This document shows, in pieces, positions 18,122 through 28,422 of a stretch of DNA of 64,000 bases. The stretch spans positions 62,001 through 126,000 of the forward strand of contig NZ_QKYW01000012.1 of NCBI RefSeq assembly GCF_003253735.1, given 5' to 3'. The DNA is from Pseudomonas sp. URMO17WK12:I2. GTDB taxonomy: Bacteria > Pseudomonadota > Gammaproteobacteria > Pseudomonadales > Pseudomonadaceae. Position 1 is the stretch's first letter; each line of letters begins with the position of its first letter. A model generated the notes under the pieces. It was given only the letters and a program-made list of their open reading frames with translations, searched no databases and had not been told where the DNA came from. The position numbers and the translations under genes are program-made.

Positions 18122-19063
18122 GTGCTGCAAATCTTCCAGATCACCGCGCCGATCTTCCTGCTGATCGGCCTCGGCTACTTCGCGGCCATGGGCGGCCTGC
18201 TCAACCGCGAGCAGGTGCGCGGCATCGGCGCCTTCGTGATCACCTTCGCCATGCCGGCGCTGCTGATCAAGACTCTGGGCACCTCGCCGATCCAGCAAAC
18301 CCTGGTGCCCGGCTACCTGCTCGCCTATGCGTTCGGCTCTCTGGCCGCCTTTGCCCTGGCCTTCAGCGTGTCGCGCTGGGTGCGTGGCGACAACCTGTCG
18401 GGCTCGGCCATCAACGCCATGGGCATGTCGGTTTCCAACAGCGGTTTCGTCGGCTACCCACTGGTCGCGGCCGCCATCGGCTCGCCGGCGGTGCTGGGCA
18501 TGGCGATGGGCATGCTGGTCGAGAACCTGCTGATGATTCCCCTGGCACTGGTGCTCGCCGAGGCGGGCAAGCAGCAGGGCGGCGGTGGCCTCAAGGTACT
18601 GGGCATGATCTTCGGGCGGCTGCTGAAGAACCCGGTGATCATCGGCATCACCACCGGCCTGGGGGTATCACTGCTGGGCATCGAGATTCCGCCGCTGCTG
18701 TTCAAACCCATCGACATGCTCGCCGGGGTGTCGGCACCTTTGGCGCTGTTCGTGATCGGCGCCAGCCTGTTCGGCATGAAGGCGCGCGGCGTGTGGATCG
18801 ATGCCGCATGGATTGCCAGCGGCAAACTGATCGTTCATCCGCTGGCGGTACTCGGCGCGTTCCTGCTGGTGCCGGGCATCGACCCGGTAATGAAGGCGGT
18901 GGGCGTGCTGTTCGCCTGCTCGCCGATGATGAGCATCTTCCCGATCCTCGGCCAGCGCTTCGGCCTCGAAGATCGTTGCAGCGCGACCCTGCTGGTAGCC
19001 ACCGTGCTGTCGTTCTTCACCATCAGCATGGCGCTGGTGTTCATTGGGGCAGGGCAGAGCTGA
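18122..19063 (+). CDS. AEC-family transporter (auxin efflux carrier-like permease)
   Basis: 313 residues from a GTG at 18122, four bases after the previous stop. The sequence is almost entirely hydrophobic, with about ten membrane segments in two halves (IFQITAPIFLLIGLGYFAAM at the N-terminus). The SNSGFVGYPLVAAAIGSPAV stretch typical of AEC/BART transporters is near residue 110, and ACSPMMSIFPILGQRFG is near the C-terminus. Bacterial members move small organic acids such as malonate or malate. Coupling to the ATPase gene and proximity to pcaHG are noted, but the substrate is unknown. An ATG at 18092 is an alternative start. Confidence 0.85.
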   Translation: MLQIFQITAPIFLLIGLGYFAAMGGLLNREQVRGIGAFVITFAMPALLIKTLGTSPIQQTLVPGYLLAYAFGSLAAFALAFSVSRWVRGDNLSGSAINAMGMSVSNSGFVGYPLVAAAIGSPAVLGMAMGMLVENLLMIPLALVLAEAGKQQGGGGLKVLGMIFGRLLKNPVIIGITTGLGVSLLGIEIPPLLFKPIDMLAGVSAPLALFVIGASLFGMKARGVWIDAAWIASGKLIVHPLAVLGAFLLVPGIDPVMKAVGVLFACSPMMSIFPILGQRFGLEDRCSATLLVATVLSFFTISMALVFIGAGQS

Positions 19064-19214
19064 AGGAGCCGACTTGCTTCTCCATGGGAGCGGGCGGGGA
19101 CGCTGAGTTCATGCCCGCGAAGGTGTGCGTACCAACCAGTTGTAGAAAGGGGCGGGTTTGGCTGCAAAGTGGCGGAAGCGGCCGTTCGTTCCCGCAGGAT
19201 GGACTGGTGATTAT

Positions 19215-19268
19215 CTGTGGGAGTGGGCCATGCCCGCGAAAAATCACGGGCATGGCCCGTTCCCACAG
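19215..19268. repeat. Long REP-like palindrome in the AEC transporter / oxidoreductase gap
   Basis: Near-perfect 22-bp arms (CTGTGGGAGTGGGCCATGCCCG and its complement) around a 10-base loop, in the 309-bp gap 19064-19372 between convergent genes. Flanking sequence from about 19172 also recurs at 39085 onward, so the repeat unit is longer than the hairpin. Nothing else is evident in this gap apart from a small palindrome near 19315-19350 (GGTGAACCCCATC... type). Confidence 0.8.
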
Positions 19269-19372
19269 GTAAAACAACAATGCCTGCTTCTGCCTTGTAG
19301 CTGCTCGTGGGATGGGTGAACCCCATCGACGGTTGATGGGTTTCACCCATGCGGCCCGTCCCATCCTACCGA

Positions 19373-19985
19373 TTAGGCACGGCTACCCAGCAGTTCGGCG
19401 CGGCGTATCCAGTTCTGCCGCTGGTTTTCCGAGGACGGGCGCACCGGCGTGAACTGTTCGAGGCGGCGCGTCTTGATGCCGCAGAAGCCGAGAATGGTGC
19501 GCTTCATCTGGCGATGAGCCGGCGCGCCGTAGACCCAGCGAAAGTACCAACTCGGGGTGTCGAGGGTGACCAGCAGGTCGGCGGTGCGGCCGCTGAGCAG
19601 CTTGTCCCACAACTGCGAATTGCTGCGGTACTTGAAGGCGAAGCCGGGCAGCAACACGCGGTCGAAGAAGCCCTTGAGCTGCGCCGGCAGGCCGCCCCAC
19701 CAGACCGGGTAGACGAACACCAGGTGCTGGGCCCAGTGGATCTGGCGCTGCGCTTCGAGCAGATCCGGCTCCAGGGCCTGGCTCTGGCTGTAGCCCTCGT
19801 GCAGCACCGGATCGAAGCTCATCTCGCTCAGGCGCATCTGCCGCACCACATGGCCTTCGGTGCGTGCGCCCAGGGCGTAGGCCTCGGCCAGGGAATGGCA
19901 GAGGCTGTCGCTTTTAGGTGAGCCGATGATCATCAGGATCCGCTTGCCATCACCCTCCAGCGGGGTGGCGCCGCTTTTTGCGGTT

Positions 19986-19993
<8 letters not shown>
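19373..19993 (-). CDS. Flavodoxin-fold NAD(P)H:quinone oxidoreductase
   Basis: 206 residues. RILMIIGSPKSDSLCHSLA is the FMN phosphate loop and YPVWWGGLPAQLKGFFDRV is the signature of the NQO1/MdaB/KefF-like reductases. These carry out two-electron reduction of quinones using FMN. A short N-terminal extension (MTETAKSGATPLEGDGK) precedes the fold. Its ATG overlaps the fumC stop by 8 bases, so it is translated after fumC. Confidence 0.87.
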
Positions 19994-21380
<1,387 letters not shown>

Positions 21381-21440
21381 TGCGGGACTCTCCGTCGCTG
21401 TTCAAGCTCGTTAGGCTGCGTCGGTGGCGACACGTTCCAA

Positions 21441-22451
21441 CTACCAGCGCGTGCGGTTGGTGCAAATCCAGCCCTGTGCAGCTCGCACCGGCACGCGTTC
21501 GCCCAACGCATTGCGCAGCAGGCCGTCGTACTGGCCGGACCACTCGTTGGTGTCTGCATACAGCAGGCCGAAGCCGAGGCGCGGTTTGGCGGCATGGGCC
21601 TGGCGCGGCGTGAAGGTTAGGTCGACCTGGCCGTCCTCGGTGTACAGCTGCCAGGGCGCCAAGGGTGACTGGCGCGTTTGGCTGATCTGCACGGCCTGCT
21701 CCAGATGCAGCAAGGCGCCGCCGAACCACAGGGCGTTTTCCGTCAGCCCGCTGGGCTCGGTCCAGCCGCTGCCGAAGTTACCGCCAATGCCGCCGGGTGC
21801 GGCGAACACCGCACGCGTCCATTGGCTGTGGAGCGGCCAGACACCGCGGCCAAAGTCCATCGAGGCGAAGCTCTGGCCGCTGTTGCACTCATAGTCCCTG
21901 GCCCCCAGGTGCACGCTGCCGGTGACGGGCAGGCCCACCTGGCGGCAGGCGGCATGAAAGCTCTTGTTGCCTAACGGCACCACCAGGTTCACCGACTCCA
22001 GATGAGCGGGGCGCTGGATGTCCAGTGCCAGGTGCAGGGGCTGGCCAGCAATATTCGGTGAGGTGGCGGTCAGCCTTACGCGGCCGGGGTACTCGTTGAA
22101 ATGCAGCTGCAGGCGCGGGTGCTTGAAGGCGTGGCCGCCCTGGGGCGAGTCCGGCAGGTTGCAGCCGCGGGCGAACAGGCTGAGCTGGTTGAGGGTTACA
22201 TGGTGGCCGCTGCCCAGGTCGAGAAAGTAGACGGCGCCGTAGCCAACGTAGTCTAGATCGGCCTGAACCAGCGACAGCGTCCAGTCCGGGGTGCAGATGT
22301 TCCAGTGATTCCAGCGTTTGCGACGCCCCAGGTTGCCCGGCAACGAGCAGTCGACCCGCGGCTGCGACGACCAACCGATGGCCTCGGGGTTGAGCCGCCC
22401 GCGGGCGTCGCACAACGGGATCGGCGGCGGTGGAACGAGGGGGCTATTCAT
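21441..22451 (-). CDS. DUF2804 domain protein
   Basis: 336 residues from ATG 22451 (MNSPLVPPPPIPLCDARGRL). It matches the DUF2804 family by its N-terminal CDARGRLNPEAIGWS and the tryptophan/glycine-rich middle (DFGRGVWPLHSQWTRAVFAA). Such proteins look like lipocalin-type beta structures related to hydroxyneurosporene-synthase-like folds, but no function is established. No signal peptide or membrane segment. The frame extends to 22667 without similarity. An ATG eight codons upstream is possible. Confidence 0.8.
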   Translation of the reverse strand: MNSPLVPPPPIPLCDARGRLNPEAIGWSSQPRVDCSLPGNLGRRKRWNHWNICTPDWTLSLVQADLDYVGYGAVYFLDLGSGHHVTLNQLSLFARGCNLPDSPQGGHAFKHPRLQLHFNEYPGRVRLTATSPNIAGQPLHLALDIQRPAHLESVNLVVPLGNKSFHAACRQVGLPVTGSVHLGARDYECNSGQSFASMDFGRGVWPLHSQWTRAVFAAPGGIGGNFGSGWTEPSGLTENALWFGGALLHLEQAVQISQTRQSPLAPWQLYTEDGQVDLTFTPRQAHAAKPRLGFGLLYADTNEWSGQYDGLLRNALGERVPVRAAQGWICTNRTRW

Positions 22452-22699
22452 CTGGCACGTCCATGTGTGCATGAAGAGGGTCATCGAGCATGCAACTGTC
22501 CGGCGCGGCGGGCAAGTGCTGGCAGTTTGAACTGCGTCGCAAGGGTGCGCCAGTAGGCATTTCGCACTGCTTAGCGACCATTCCCAGGGGCAGAAGTGGT
22601 GCGCCTCCCATTCGAAAGGGCTTGAGAGGCGCGCCGCTGGGGCACAAAATGCGCCACTGTCGGTCAAAGCACCTCACCCTTGTGTTCAGGAGTACCCCG

Positions 22700-23200
22700 A
22701 TGTCCCGTATCCCCGCGCTCTGCATTGCCGCTCTGATGGCCGTCGGTAGCACCCAGGTGCTGGCCGATGCCCGCAGCCACGCCGCCGATGCCGAGCGCTT
22801 CCTGCAGCTCGCCCACGCCGACAAGCTGGCTGTTCCGGTTTACGCCCAGGTGCAGCAGATGTTCGCCCAGCGCTTCGCCGAGACCAAGGCGCCGGAGAGC
22901 AAGAAAGCCGTGCTGGAGAGCTACCAGGCCAAGGCCAACGCCGAGCTGGACAAGGCGGTCGGCTGGAACAAGCTCAAGCCCGACATGGTCAAGCTGTACA
23001 CCAGCAACTTCAGCGAGCAGGAACTCAAGGACCTGATCGCCTTCTACGAGTCGCCGCTGGGCCAGAAGGTGCTCAAGCAGATGCCGGCGCTGACTGCCCA
23101 GTCCGCGCAGATCACCCAGGCCAAACTGGAAAGTGCGGTCCCTGCGGTCAACAAGCTGCTGACCGACATGGGCAGCGAACTGGGCGCCAAGAAGCCCTGA
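22700..23200 (+). CDS. DUF2059 periplasmic protein
   Basis: 166 residues from ATG 22700, with AGGAG 7 bases upstream. The signal peptide MSRIPALCIAALMAVGSTQV ends near VLA-DA. The mature part is helical and charged, with the DUF2059 core SNFSEQELKDLIAFYESPLG, in which the FY-SP-G pattern is characteristic. Function unknown. The gene sits directly before the bolA-like gene (53-bp gap), an arrangement also known in P. aeruginosa. Confidence 0.85.
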   Translation: MSRIPALCIAALMAVGSTQVLADARSHAADAERFLQLAHADKLAVPVYAQVQQMFAQRFAETKAPESKKAVLESYQAKANAELDKAVGWNKLKPDMVKLYTSNFSEQELKDLIAFYESPLGQKVLKQMPALTAQSAQITQAKLESAVPAVNKLLTDMGSELGAKKP

Positions 23201-23253
23201 CATCCGACGTGGCCGGCAGGTAGCCGGCCACGGTCCCTTCCCTGGAGCCACCG

Positions 23254-23559
23254 ATGCCCAAGATCGACCACCTGCGTAGCGCTTTCGCCGCCCTGCAACC
23301 CGAGCACCTCGAGGTGCTGGATGAAAGCCACATGCATAGCCGTGGCCTGGAAACCCATTACAAGGCAGTGATCGTCAGCCCGCAGTTCGACGGCCTCAAC
23401 GCCGTCAAGCGCCACCAGAAGGTCTATGGCGTGCTGGGCGAGCTGATGGGCCAGGTGCATGCGCTGGCCTTGCACACCTACACGCCACTGGAGTGGGCCG
23501 CCCAAGGCGTGGCCCCGGATTCGCCGACCTGCCGCGGCGGCAGCAAGCACGACCTCTGA
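23254..23559 (+). CDS. bolA: BolA family protein
   Basis: 101 residues. The BolA fold is recognisable from LEVLDESHMH, THYKAVIVSPQFDGLNAVKRHQKVYGVL and the C-terminal HALALHTYTPLEW. BolA proteins partner with monothiol glutaredoxins to handle [2Fe-2S] clusters and influence morphology and stress response. The invariant His in ALALHTYTP, a cluster-ligand candidate, is present. It probably shares a transcript with the DUF2059 gene. Confidence 0.88.
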   Translation: MPKIDHLRSAFAALQPEHLEVLDESHMHSRGLETHYKAVIVSPQFDGLNAVKRHQKVYGVLGELMGQVHALALHTYTPLEWAAQGVAPDSPTCRGGSKHDL

Positions 23560-23642
23560 TTTCAGCCAGCGCCACTATTTCTGCTTCTGCGGGGTGGATG
23601 CCCGCCGCTGATCGTTAGTAGCAGCATCTGTTCGAGCGCCAG

Positions 23643-23674
23643 CCCTGGGCATCGCTGCGCTCACCCAGGCTACG
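23643..23674. repeat. Dispersed gene-end repeat, CTGGG...CTCACCCAGGCTACG type
   Basis: A 32-bp imperfect hairpin (CCTGGGCATCGCTGCGCTCA followed by CCCAGG) in the gap between the convergent bolA-like and MDR genes. It belongs to the same family as 28354-28409, 37220-37309 and 43145-43173. A degenerate second unit (CTCAACCCGGGCTACG) follows to 23693. Confidence 0.65.
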
Positions 23675-23701
23675 TGCTCAACCCGGGCTACGCGGCGCTG
23701 T

Positions 23702-24715
23702 TCACCACTCGACCACTATCTTGCCGAAATGGCTGCCGCTCTCCTGCAGGCGGAAGGCGTCTGCGAGCCTGTCCAGTGGGAAGCGCTGATCGAGGATCGG
23801 GCGCCCGCCGGACTGCTCCAGCGCACGGATATAGTCCTGCTGGTGGCGACGACTGCCGACGATCAGCCCCTGCAGGCGAACCTGCTTGGCCATCAGCACC
23901 GCGGTCGGCACATCGCCCTGGCGCCCGGTCAAAACGCCGATGAGGGCAATATGGCCGCCGACCCGCACCGCGGTGATCGATTGCGCCAGGGTACCCGGGC
24001 CGCCGACCTCGACCACCTGATCCACGCCGCGGCCAGCGGTCAGCTCCAGCACCCGCTTGCCCCATTCAGGTGTCTGCCGGTAATTGATGGTGTGGTCGGC
24101 GCCCAGCTGGCGCAGGCGCTCGAGCTTCTCATCGGACGACGAGGTGGCGATCACCGAGGCGCCCATCATCCTGGCGATCTGCAGCGCGGCAATCGACACG
24201 CCGCCACTGCCCAGTACCAGCACGCTGTCACCGGCCTTCAGCCCGCCATCGACCACCAGCGCGCGCCAGGCGGTCAGCCCCGCGGTGGTGATGGTCGCCG
24301 CCTCGGCATGGCTCCAGCCGCGCGGCGCATGGGTGAAGGCGCTGGCGGCGCGTACCGCGTACTGGGCCGCGAAACCGTCGATGCCGTCGCCCGGCGTGCC
24401 GGCGAAGTTGCTCACCGGCGCGCCCACCTCACCGTCGGGCCACTGCGGGAAGAACCCGGACACTACCTGATCGCCCACCTGGAACTCGCTCACGCCTTCA
24501 CCCACCGCCTCGACCACGCCGGCACCGTCGGCCATCAGCACGCGACCATCAGCGGTTGGAATACCGCCGTTGGCCACCAGCAGGTCGTGGAAATTCAGCG
24601 AGCTGGCGTGCAGGGCCACGCGAATCTGGCCGGGCCCAGGCCGGCCGGGGTCGGCGATATCGATCACTTCGATGTTGTTCAGGCCTCCGGGTGTACGCAC
24701 GACTGCGGCTTTCAT
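23702..24715 (-). CDS. Zinc-less MDR-family NAD(P)-dependent oxidoreductase
   Basis: 337 residues from ATG 24715, with GGAGGAG seven bases upstream. GroES-like half LHASSLNFHDLLVANGG, then a Rossmann half with LVLGSGGVSIAALQIARMMG. The zinc-ligand GHE motif is missing (MADGAGVVEAVG instead), as in quinone-oxidoreductase-type MDRs. It resembles the MDR gene at 10896-11912 throughout, including a GSRRHQQDY versus GSRQMFSEL region near the C-terminus, so the two are paralogues. Substrate unknown. Confidence 0.83.
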   Translation of the reverse strand: MKAAVVRTPGGLNNIEVIDIADPGRPGPGQIRVALHASSLNFHDLLVANGGIPTADGRVLMADGAGVVEAVGEGVSEFQVGDQVVSGFFPQWPDGEVGAPVSNFAGTPGDGIDGFAAQYAVRAASAFTHAPRGWSHAEAATITTAGLTAWRALVVDGGLKAGDSVLVLGSGGVSIAALQIARMMGASVIATSSSDEKLERLRQLGADHTINYRQTPEWGKRVLELTAGRGVDQVVEVGGPGTLAQSITAVRVGGHIALIGVLTGRQGDVPTAVLMAKQVRLQGLIVGSRRHQQDYIRALEQSGGRPILDQRFPLDRLADAFRLQESGSHFGKIVVEW

Positions 24716-24972
24716 GGATAGCTCCTCCAAGGTCTGTTCGATGGCAGGCGAGCGCCTGCCGTTGTTTTCTCGACCACCTCCCTTGCCGAGCGTTCCGGCT
24801 CGCGCACTACACCTGAGCGGCCAACACCAGTAAACTGCACGGCCCATTTCTCCACAGCACCTCACCCCATGCCCAGGTGACACCTCCGGGCAGTGCGATG
24901 CTTTGCCGAAACGGCTCACATTCTAGTACCCGGTCCGCCCTTTGCGAGGGCGACTACTGAAGGACATCTGCA

Positions 24973-25914
24973 ATGAACGACAACACCATCGTCGTGGCGG
25001 CACTCTATAAGTTCGTGTCCCTGCCGGACTACGAGGCGCTGCGCCAACCGCTGCTCGACACGCTGGTCGCCAACGGCATCAAGGGCACTTTGCTGCTCGC
25101 CGAGGAGGGCATCAACGGCACGGTTTCCGGCAGCCGTGAAGGTATCGACGGGCTGTTCGCCTGGTTCGCCCTCGACCCGCGCCTGGCCGATGTCGACCAC
25201 AAGGAATCCTACTGCGCCGAGCAGCCGTTCTACCGCACCAAGGTCAAGCTCAAGAAGGAGATCGTCACCCTCGGCGTGCCGGGGGTCGACCCCAACAAGC
25301 GTGTCGGCACCTATGTCGAGCCGCAGGACTGGAACGCGCTGATCAGCGACCCGGAAGTGCTGCTGATCGACACCCGCAACGATTACGAAGTGTCCATCGG
25401 CACCTTCGAAGGCGCCATCGACCCGAAGACCAAGTCCTTCCGCGAGTTTCCGGATTACATTCGCGAGCACTTCGACCCTAGCAAACACAAGAAGGTGGCG
25501 ATGTTCTGCACCGGTGGCATCCGCTGCGAGAAGGCCTCCAGCTACATGCTCACCGAGGGCTTCGAGGAGGTGTATCACCTCAAGGGCGGCATTCTCAAAT
25601 ACCTCGAAGAAGTGCCCCAGGAAGAAACCAAGTGGCAGGGCGACTGCTTCGTGTTCGATAACCGGGTGACCGTGCGCCACGACCTCAGCGAGGGTGATTA
25701 CGACCAGTGCCACGCTTGCCGTACGCCGATCTCGGTGGAGGACCGTGCCTCGGAATTCTTCAGCCCCGGCGTCAGCTGCCCGCACTGCTGGGATTCGCTG
25801 CCTGAGAAGACCCGCGAGGGTGCCCGTGAGCGGCAGCGGCAGATCGAACTGGCGAAAGCGCGCAATCAGCCCCATCCTCTTGGCAACAATCCCCGTCAGA
25901 AAAACGAGGCCTGA
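24973..25914 (+). CDS. trhO: tRNA uridine(34) hydroxylase TrhO (rhodanese family)
   Basis: 313 residues. An N-terminal UPF0176-type domain (GTLLLAEEGINGTVSG) is followed by a rhodanese domain with the active loop FCTGGIRCEKAS, catalytic Cys179. A C-terminal Cys-rich segment (CHACRTPISVED, then CPHCWD) looks like a zinc-binding element. TrhO hydroxylates U34 in a subset of tRNAs, the first step to 5-carboxymethoxyuridine/methoxyuridine, using oxygen. AAGGA precedes the ATG by 8 bases. The DsbA-like gene begins 3 bases after its stop. Confidence 0.92.
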   Translation: MNDNTIVVAALYKFVSLPDYEALRQPLLDTLVANGIKGTLLLAEEGINGTVSGSREGIDGLFAWFALDPRLADVDHKESYCAEQPFYRTKVKLKKEIVTLGVPGVDPNKRVGTYVEPQDWNALISDPEVLLIDTRNDYEVSIGTFEGAIDPKTKSFREFPDYIREHFDPSKHKKVAMFCTGGIRCEKASSYMLTEGFEEVYHLKGGILKYLEEVPQEETKWQGDCFVFDNRVTVRHDLSEGDYDQCHACRTPISVEDRASEFFSPGVSCPHCWDSLPEKTREGARERQRQIELAKARNQPHPLGNNPRQKNEA

Positions 25915-25917
25915 GCC

Positions 25918-26550
25918 ATGGATGCGCGTCTGCTCTACGTAATGGACCCTATGTGTTCCTGGTGCTGGGGCTTCGCGCCGGTGGTCGAGGCGCTGGCCAC
26001 TCAGGCCGCCGAGCGCGGCGTACCCATGCAACTGGTGCTCGGCGGCCTGCGCCGTGATCAGGTGGCCATTGATGCCGCTGCGCGGGTGCGCTACCTGGGC
26101 TATTGGCAGGCGGTCAACGCCAGTACCGGTCAGTTGTTCAACTTCGATGAAGGGTTGCCGCTGGGCATGCGCTACGACACCGAGTCGGCGTGCCGCGCCG
26201 TGGTCACGGTGCGCGATCTCGACCCGCAGAGCGCCTGGCCCATGGCCCGGCGTATCCAGCAGGCCTTCTACCAGCAAGGCGCCGACGTGACCCTGCCGGC
26301 GACCCTGGTGCAACTGGCTGAGGAAGTGGGTATTCCGCGTATCGAATTCGCCGAAGCGTTCGACAGCGAAGCGCAGCATCGCGCTACCGCCGCCGACTTC
26401 ACCTGGGTGCAGGACCTCGGTATCGCCGGCTTCCCGACCCTGTTGGCCGAAAGTGCTGGTCGCCTGGCACTGCTCACCAATGGCTACCAGCCGCTCGATG
26501 TGCTGTCGCCATTGCTCGGGCGCTGGCTGGAGCACGCCGTCGATGGTTGA
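25918..26550 (+). CDS. DsbA-family (FrnE-like) thiol oxidoreductase
   Basis: 210 residues with a thioredoxin-fold CSWC active site at Cys13-Cys16 (MDPMCSWCWGFAPVV) and the cis-Pro segment IAGFPTLL near the C-terminus. No signal peptide, so it is cytoplasmic, as in the DSBA-like FrnE group. Likely role: disulfide or thiol metabolism; partner unknown. It lies between trhO (3-bp gap) and an ABC exporter (8-base overlap), suggesting a three-gene operon. Confidence 0.87.
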   Translation: MDARLLYVMDPMCSWCWGFAPVVEALATQAAERGVPMQLVLGGLRRDQVAIDAAARVRYLGYWQAVNASTGQLFNFDEGLPLGMRYDTESACRAVVTVRDLDPQSAWPMARRIQQAFYQQGADVTLPATLVQLAEEVGIPRIEFAEAFDSEAQHRATAADFTWVQDLGIAGFPTLLAESAGRLALLTNGYQPLDVLSPLLGRWLEHAVDG

Positions 26551-28321
26551 TCGCCTGAGCTGGGCGGAAATTCGTCGCCTGGCCCTGCGCCACAAGCGTG
26601 CGTTGATCCTCGCCAACCTGGTCGCCGTGTTGGCGACCCTGTGCAGCGTGCCGATTCCTCTGCTGTTGCCCTTGCTGGTGGATGAAGTGCTGCTCGGTGA
26701 CGGCAACACCGCGCTGGCGGTGATGGACAATTTCCTCCCTGCGGCCTGGCAAAGCGCGGTGGGTTACATCCTGCTGATGCTGGGGCTGACCTTCCTCCTG
26801 CGCGGCGGTGCGCTGATCTTCAACGTGGTACAGGCGCGGCTGTTCGCGCGGCTCTCCGAAGACATCGTCTACCGCATTCGCATCCGCCTGATCGAGCGCC
26901 TCAAGCGCATTTCCCTGGCCGAGTACGAGAGCCTCGGCGGCGGCACGGTGACCACCCACCTGGTCACCGATCTCGACACCCTGGACAAATTCATCGGCGA
27001 AACCCTCAGCCGTTTTCTGGTCGGCGTGCTGACCCTGGCCGGCACCTCGGGGATCCTGCTGTGGATGCACTGGAAGCTGGCGCTGTTGATCCTGCTGTTC
27101 AACCCGCTGGTGATCTACGCCACGGTGCAGCTGGGTAAGCGCGTCAAGCACCTGAAGAAGCTCGAGAACGACAGCACCTCGCGCTTCACCCAGGCGCTGA
27201 CCGAAACCCTGGACTCGATCCAGGAAGTGCGTGCCGGCAATCGCCAGGGTTATTTTCTCGGTCGCCTCGGCGGGCGCGCCAAGGAAGTGCGCGATTACGC
27301 CGTGGCCTCGCAGTGGAAGACCGACGCCTCGAACCGCGCCAGCGGCCTGCTGTTCCAGTTCGGCATCGACGTGTTCCGTGCCGCGGCGATGCTCACCGTG
27401 CTGTTCTCCGACCTGTCCATCGGCCAGATGCTCGCGGTGTTCAGCTACCTGTGGTTCATGATCGGCCCGGTCGAGCAGTTGCTCAATCTGCAATACGCCT
27501 TCTATGCCGCCGGCGGCGCGCTGACGCGCATCAACGAGCTGCTCGCGCGACGTGACGAGCCGGACTACGTCGGCGGTGCCGACCCGTTCAAAGGACGCGA
27601 AACGGTCGGCATCGAGATTCGCGACCTCACCTTTTCCTATGGCGAGGAACCGGTGCTGGCGGGGCTCAACCTGTCCATCGAGCCGGGCGAGAAGGTCGCC
27701 ATCGTCGGCGCCAGCGGCGGTGGCAAGAGCACCCTGGTGCAATTGCTGCTTGGCCTTTATACGCCCCAGGCCGGGGTGATTCGCTTTGGCGACAGCAGCC
27801 AGGAACAGATCGGCCTGCCGGTGATTCGCGAGCATGTGGCGGTGGTGCTGCAGCACCCGGCGCTGTTCAACGACACGGTACGCGCCAACCTGTGCATGGG
27901 CCGTGAGCGCAGCGACGAAGCCTGCTGGCAGGCATTGACCATCGCCCAGCTGGCGCAGACCGTTCGGCAGCTGCCGCAAGGGCTGGATACGGTGGTCGGC
28001 CGTTCCGGTGTGCGCCTGTCCGGCGGCCAGCGTCAGCGCCTGGCCATTGCCCGCATGGTGCTGGCCGAGCCCAGGGTGGTGATCCTCGATGAAGCCACCT
28101 CGGCGCTGGATGCCGCAACCGAATACGCCCTGCACAAGGCGCTGGCGCAATTTCTCAACGGCCGTACCACGCTGATCATCGCCCACCGCCTGAGTGCGGT
28201 GAAACAGGCCGATCGGGTGCTGGTGTTCGACGGTGGCAGCGTTGCCGAAGACGGTGATCACCGCCAACTGATTGCCGAGGGCGGGCTGTACGCCAAGCTC
28301 TACGGCAATCTGCAACATTAG
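26543..28321 (+). CDS. ABC exporter, fused membrane and ATPase domains
   Basis: 592 residues from ATG 26543, overlapping the previous stop by 8 bases. The N-terminal half is a six-helix type I exporter domain (residues about 20-320). The ATPase half has Walker A GASGGGKST (389-397), signature VRLSGGQRQRL and Walker B VVILDEATSALD, then the IIAHRLS H-loop. It is a half-transporter expected to dimerise, like MsbA and drug or lipid exporters. Substrate unknown. It seems to have no dedicated regulator nearby. Confidence 0.92.
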   Translation: MVDRLSWAEIRRLALRHKRALILANLVAVLATLCSVPIPLLLPLLVDEVLLGDGNTALAVMDNFLPAAWQSAVGYILLMLGLTFLLRGGALIFNVVQARLFARLSEDIVYRIRIRLIERLKRISLAEYESLGGGTVTTHLVTDLDTLDKFIGETLSRFLVGVLTLAGTSGILLWMHWKLALLILLFNPLVIYATVQLGKRVKHLKKLENDSTSRFTQALTETLDSIQEVRAGNRQGYFLGRLGGRAKEVRDYAVASQWKTDASNRASGLLFQFGIDVFRAAAMLTVLFSDLSIGQMLAVFSYLWFMIGPVEQLLNLQYAFYAAGGALTRINELLARRDEPDYVGGADPFKGRETVGIEIRDLTFSYGEEPVLAGLNLSIEPGEKVAIVGASGGGKSTLVQLLLGLYTPQAGVIRFGDSSQEQIGLPVIREHVAVVLQHPALFNDTVRANLCMGRERSDEACWQALTIAQLAQTVRQLPQGLDTVVGRSGVRLSGGQRQRLAIARMVLAEPRVVILDEATSALDAATEYALHKALAQFLNGRTTLIIAHRLSAVKQADRVLVFDGGSVAEDGDHRQLIAEGGLYAKLYGNLQH

Positions 28322-28353
28322 GTCCGGCGAGTTAGCCGCACTTATCGGTGGCC

Positions 28354-28409
28354 TGCGGTTGAGCGTAGTGATACCCGCGATTGGCCCCGATATCGCTGCG
28401 CTCAACGCA
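28354..28409. repeat. Dispersed gene-end inverted repeat between convergent genes
   Basis: Imperfect arms of about 20 bases (TGCGGTTGAGCGTAGTGATA versus TATCGCTGCGCTCAACGCA) fall in the 100-bp gap after the ABC exporter and before the convergent hypothetical gene. It could act as a bidirectional terminator. Same repeat family as 23643, 37220 and 43145. Confidence 0.7.
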
Positions 28410-28422
28410 GGGCTACAAAAAA

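Noticed and set aside
24916..26730. 604-residue minus-strand frame opposite trhO and the DsbA-like gene
   Set aside because: The plus strand has the TrhO rhodanese loop and the CSWC site; the antisense translation is low-information GC-rich sequence.
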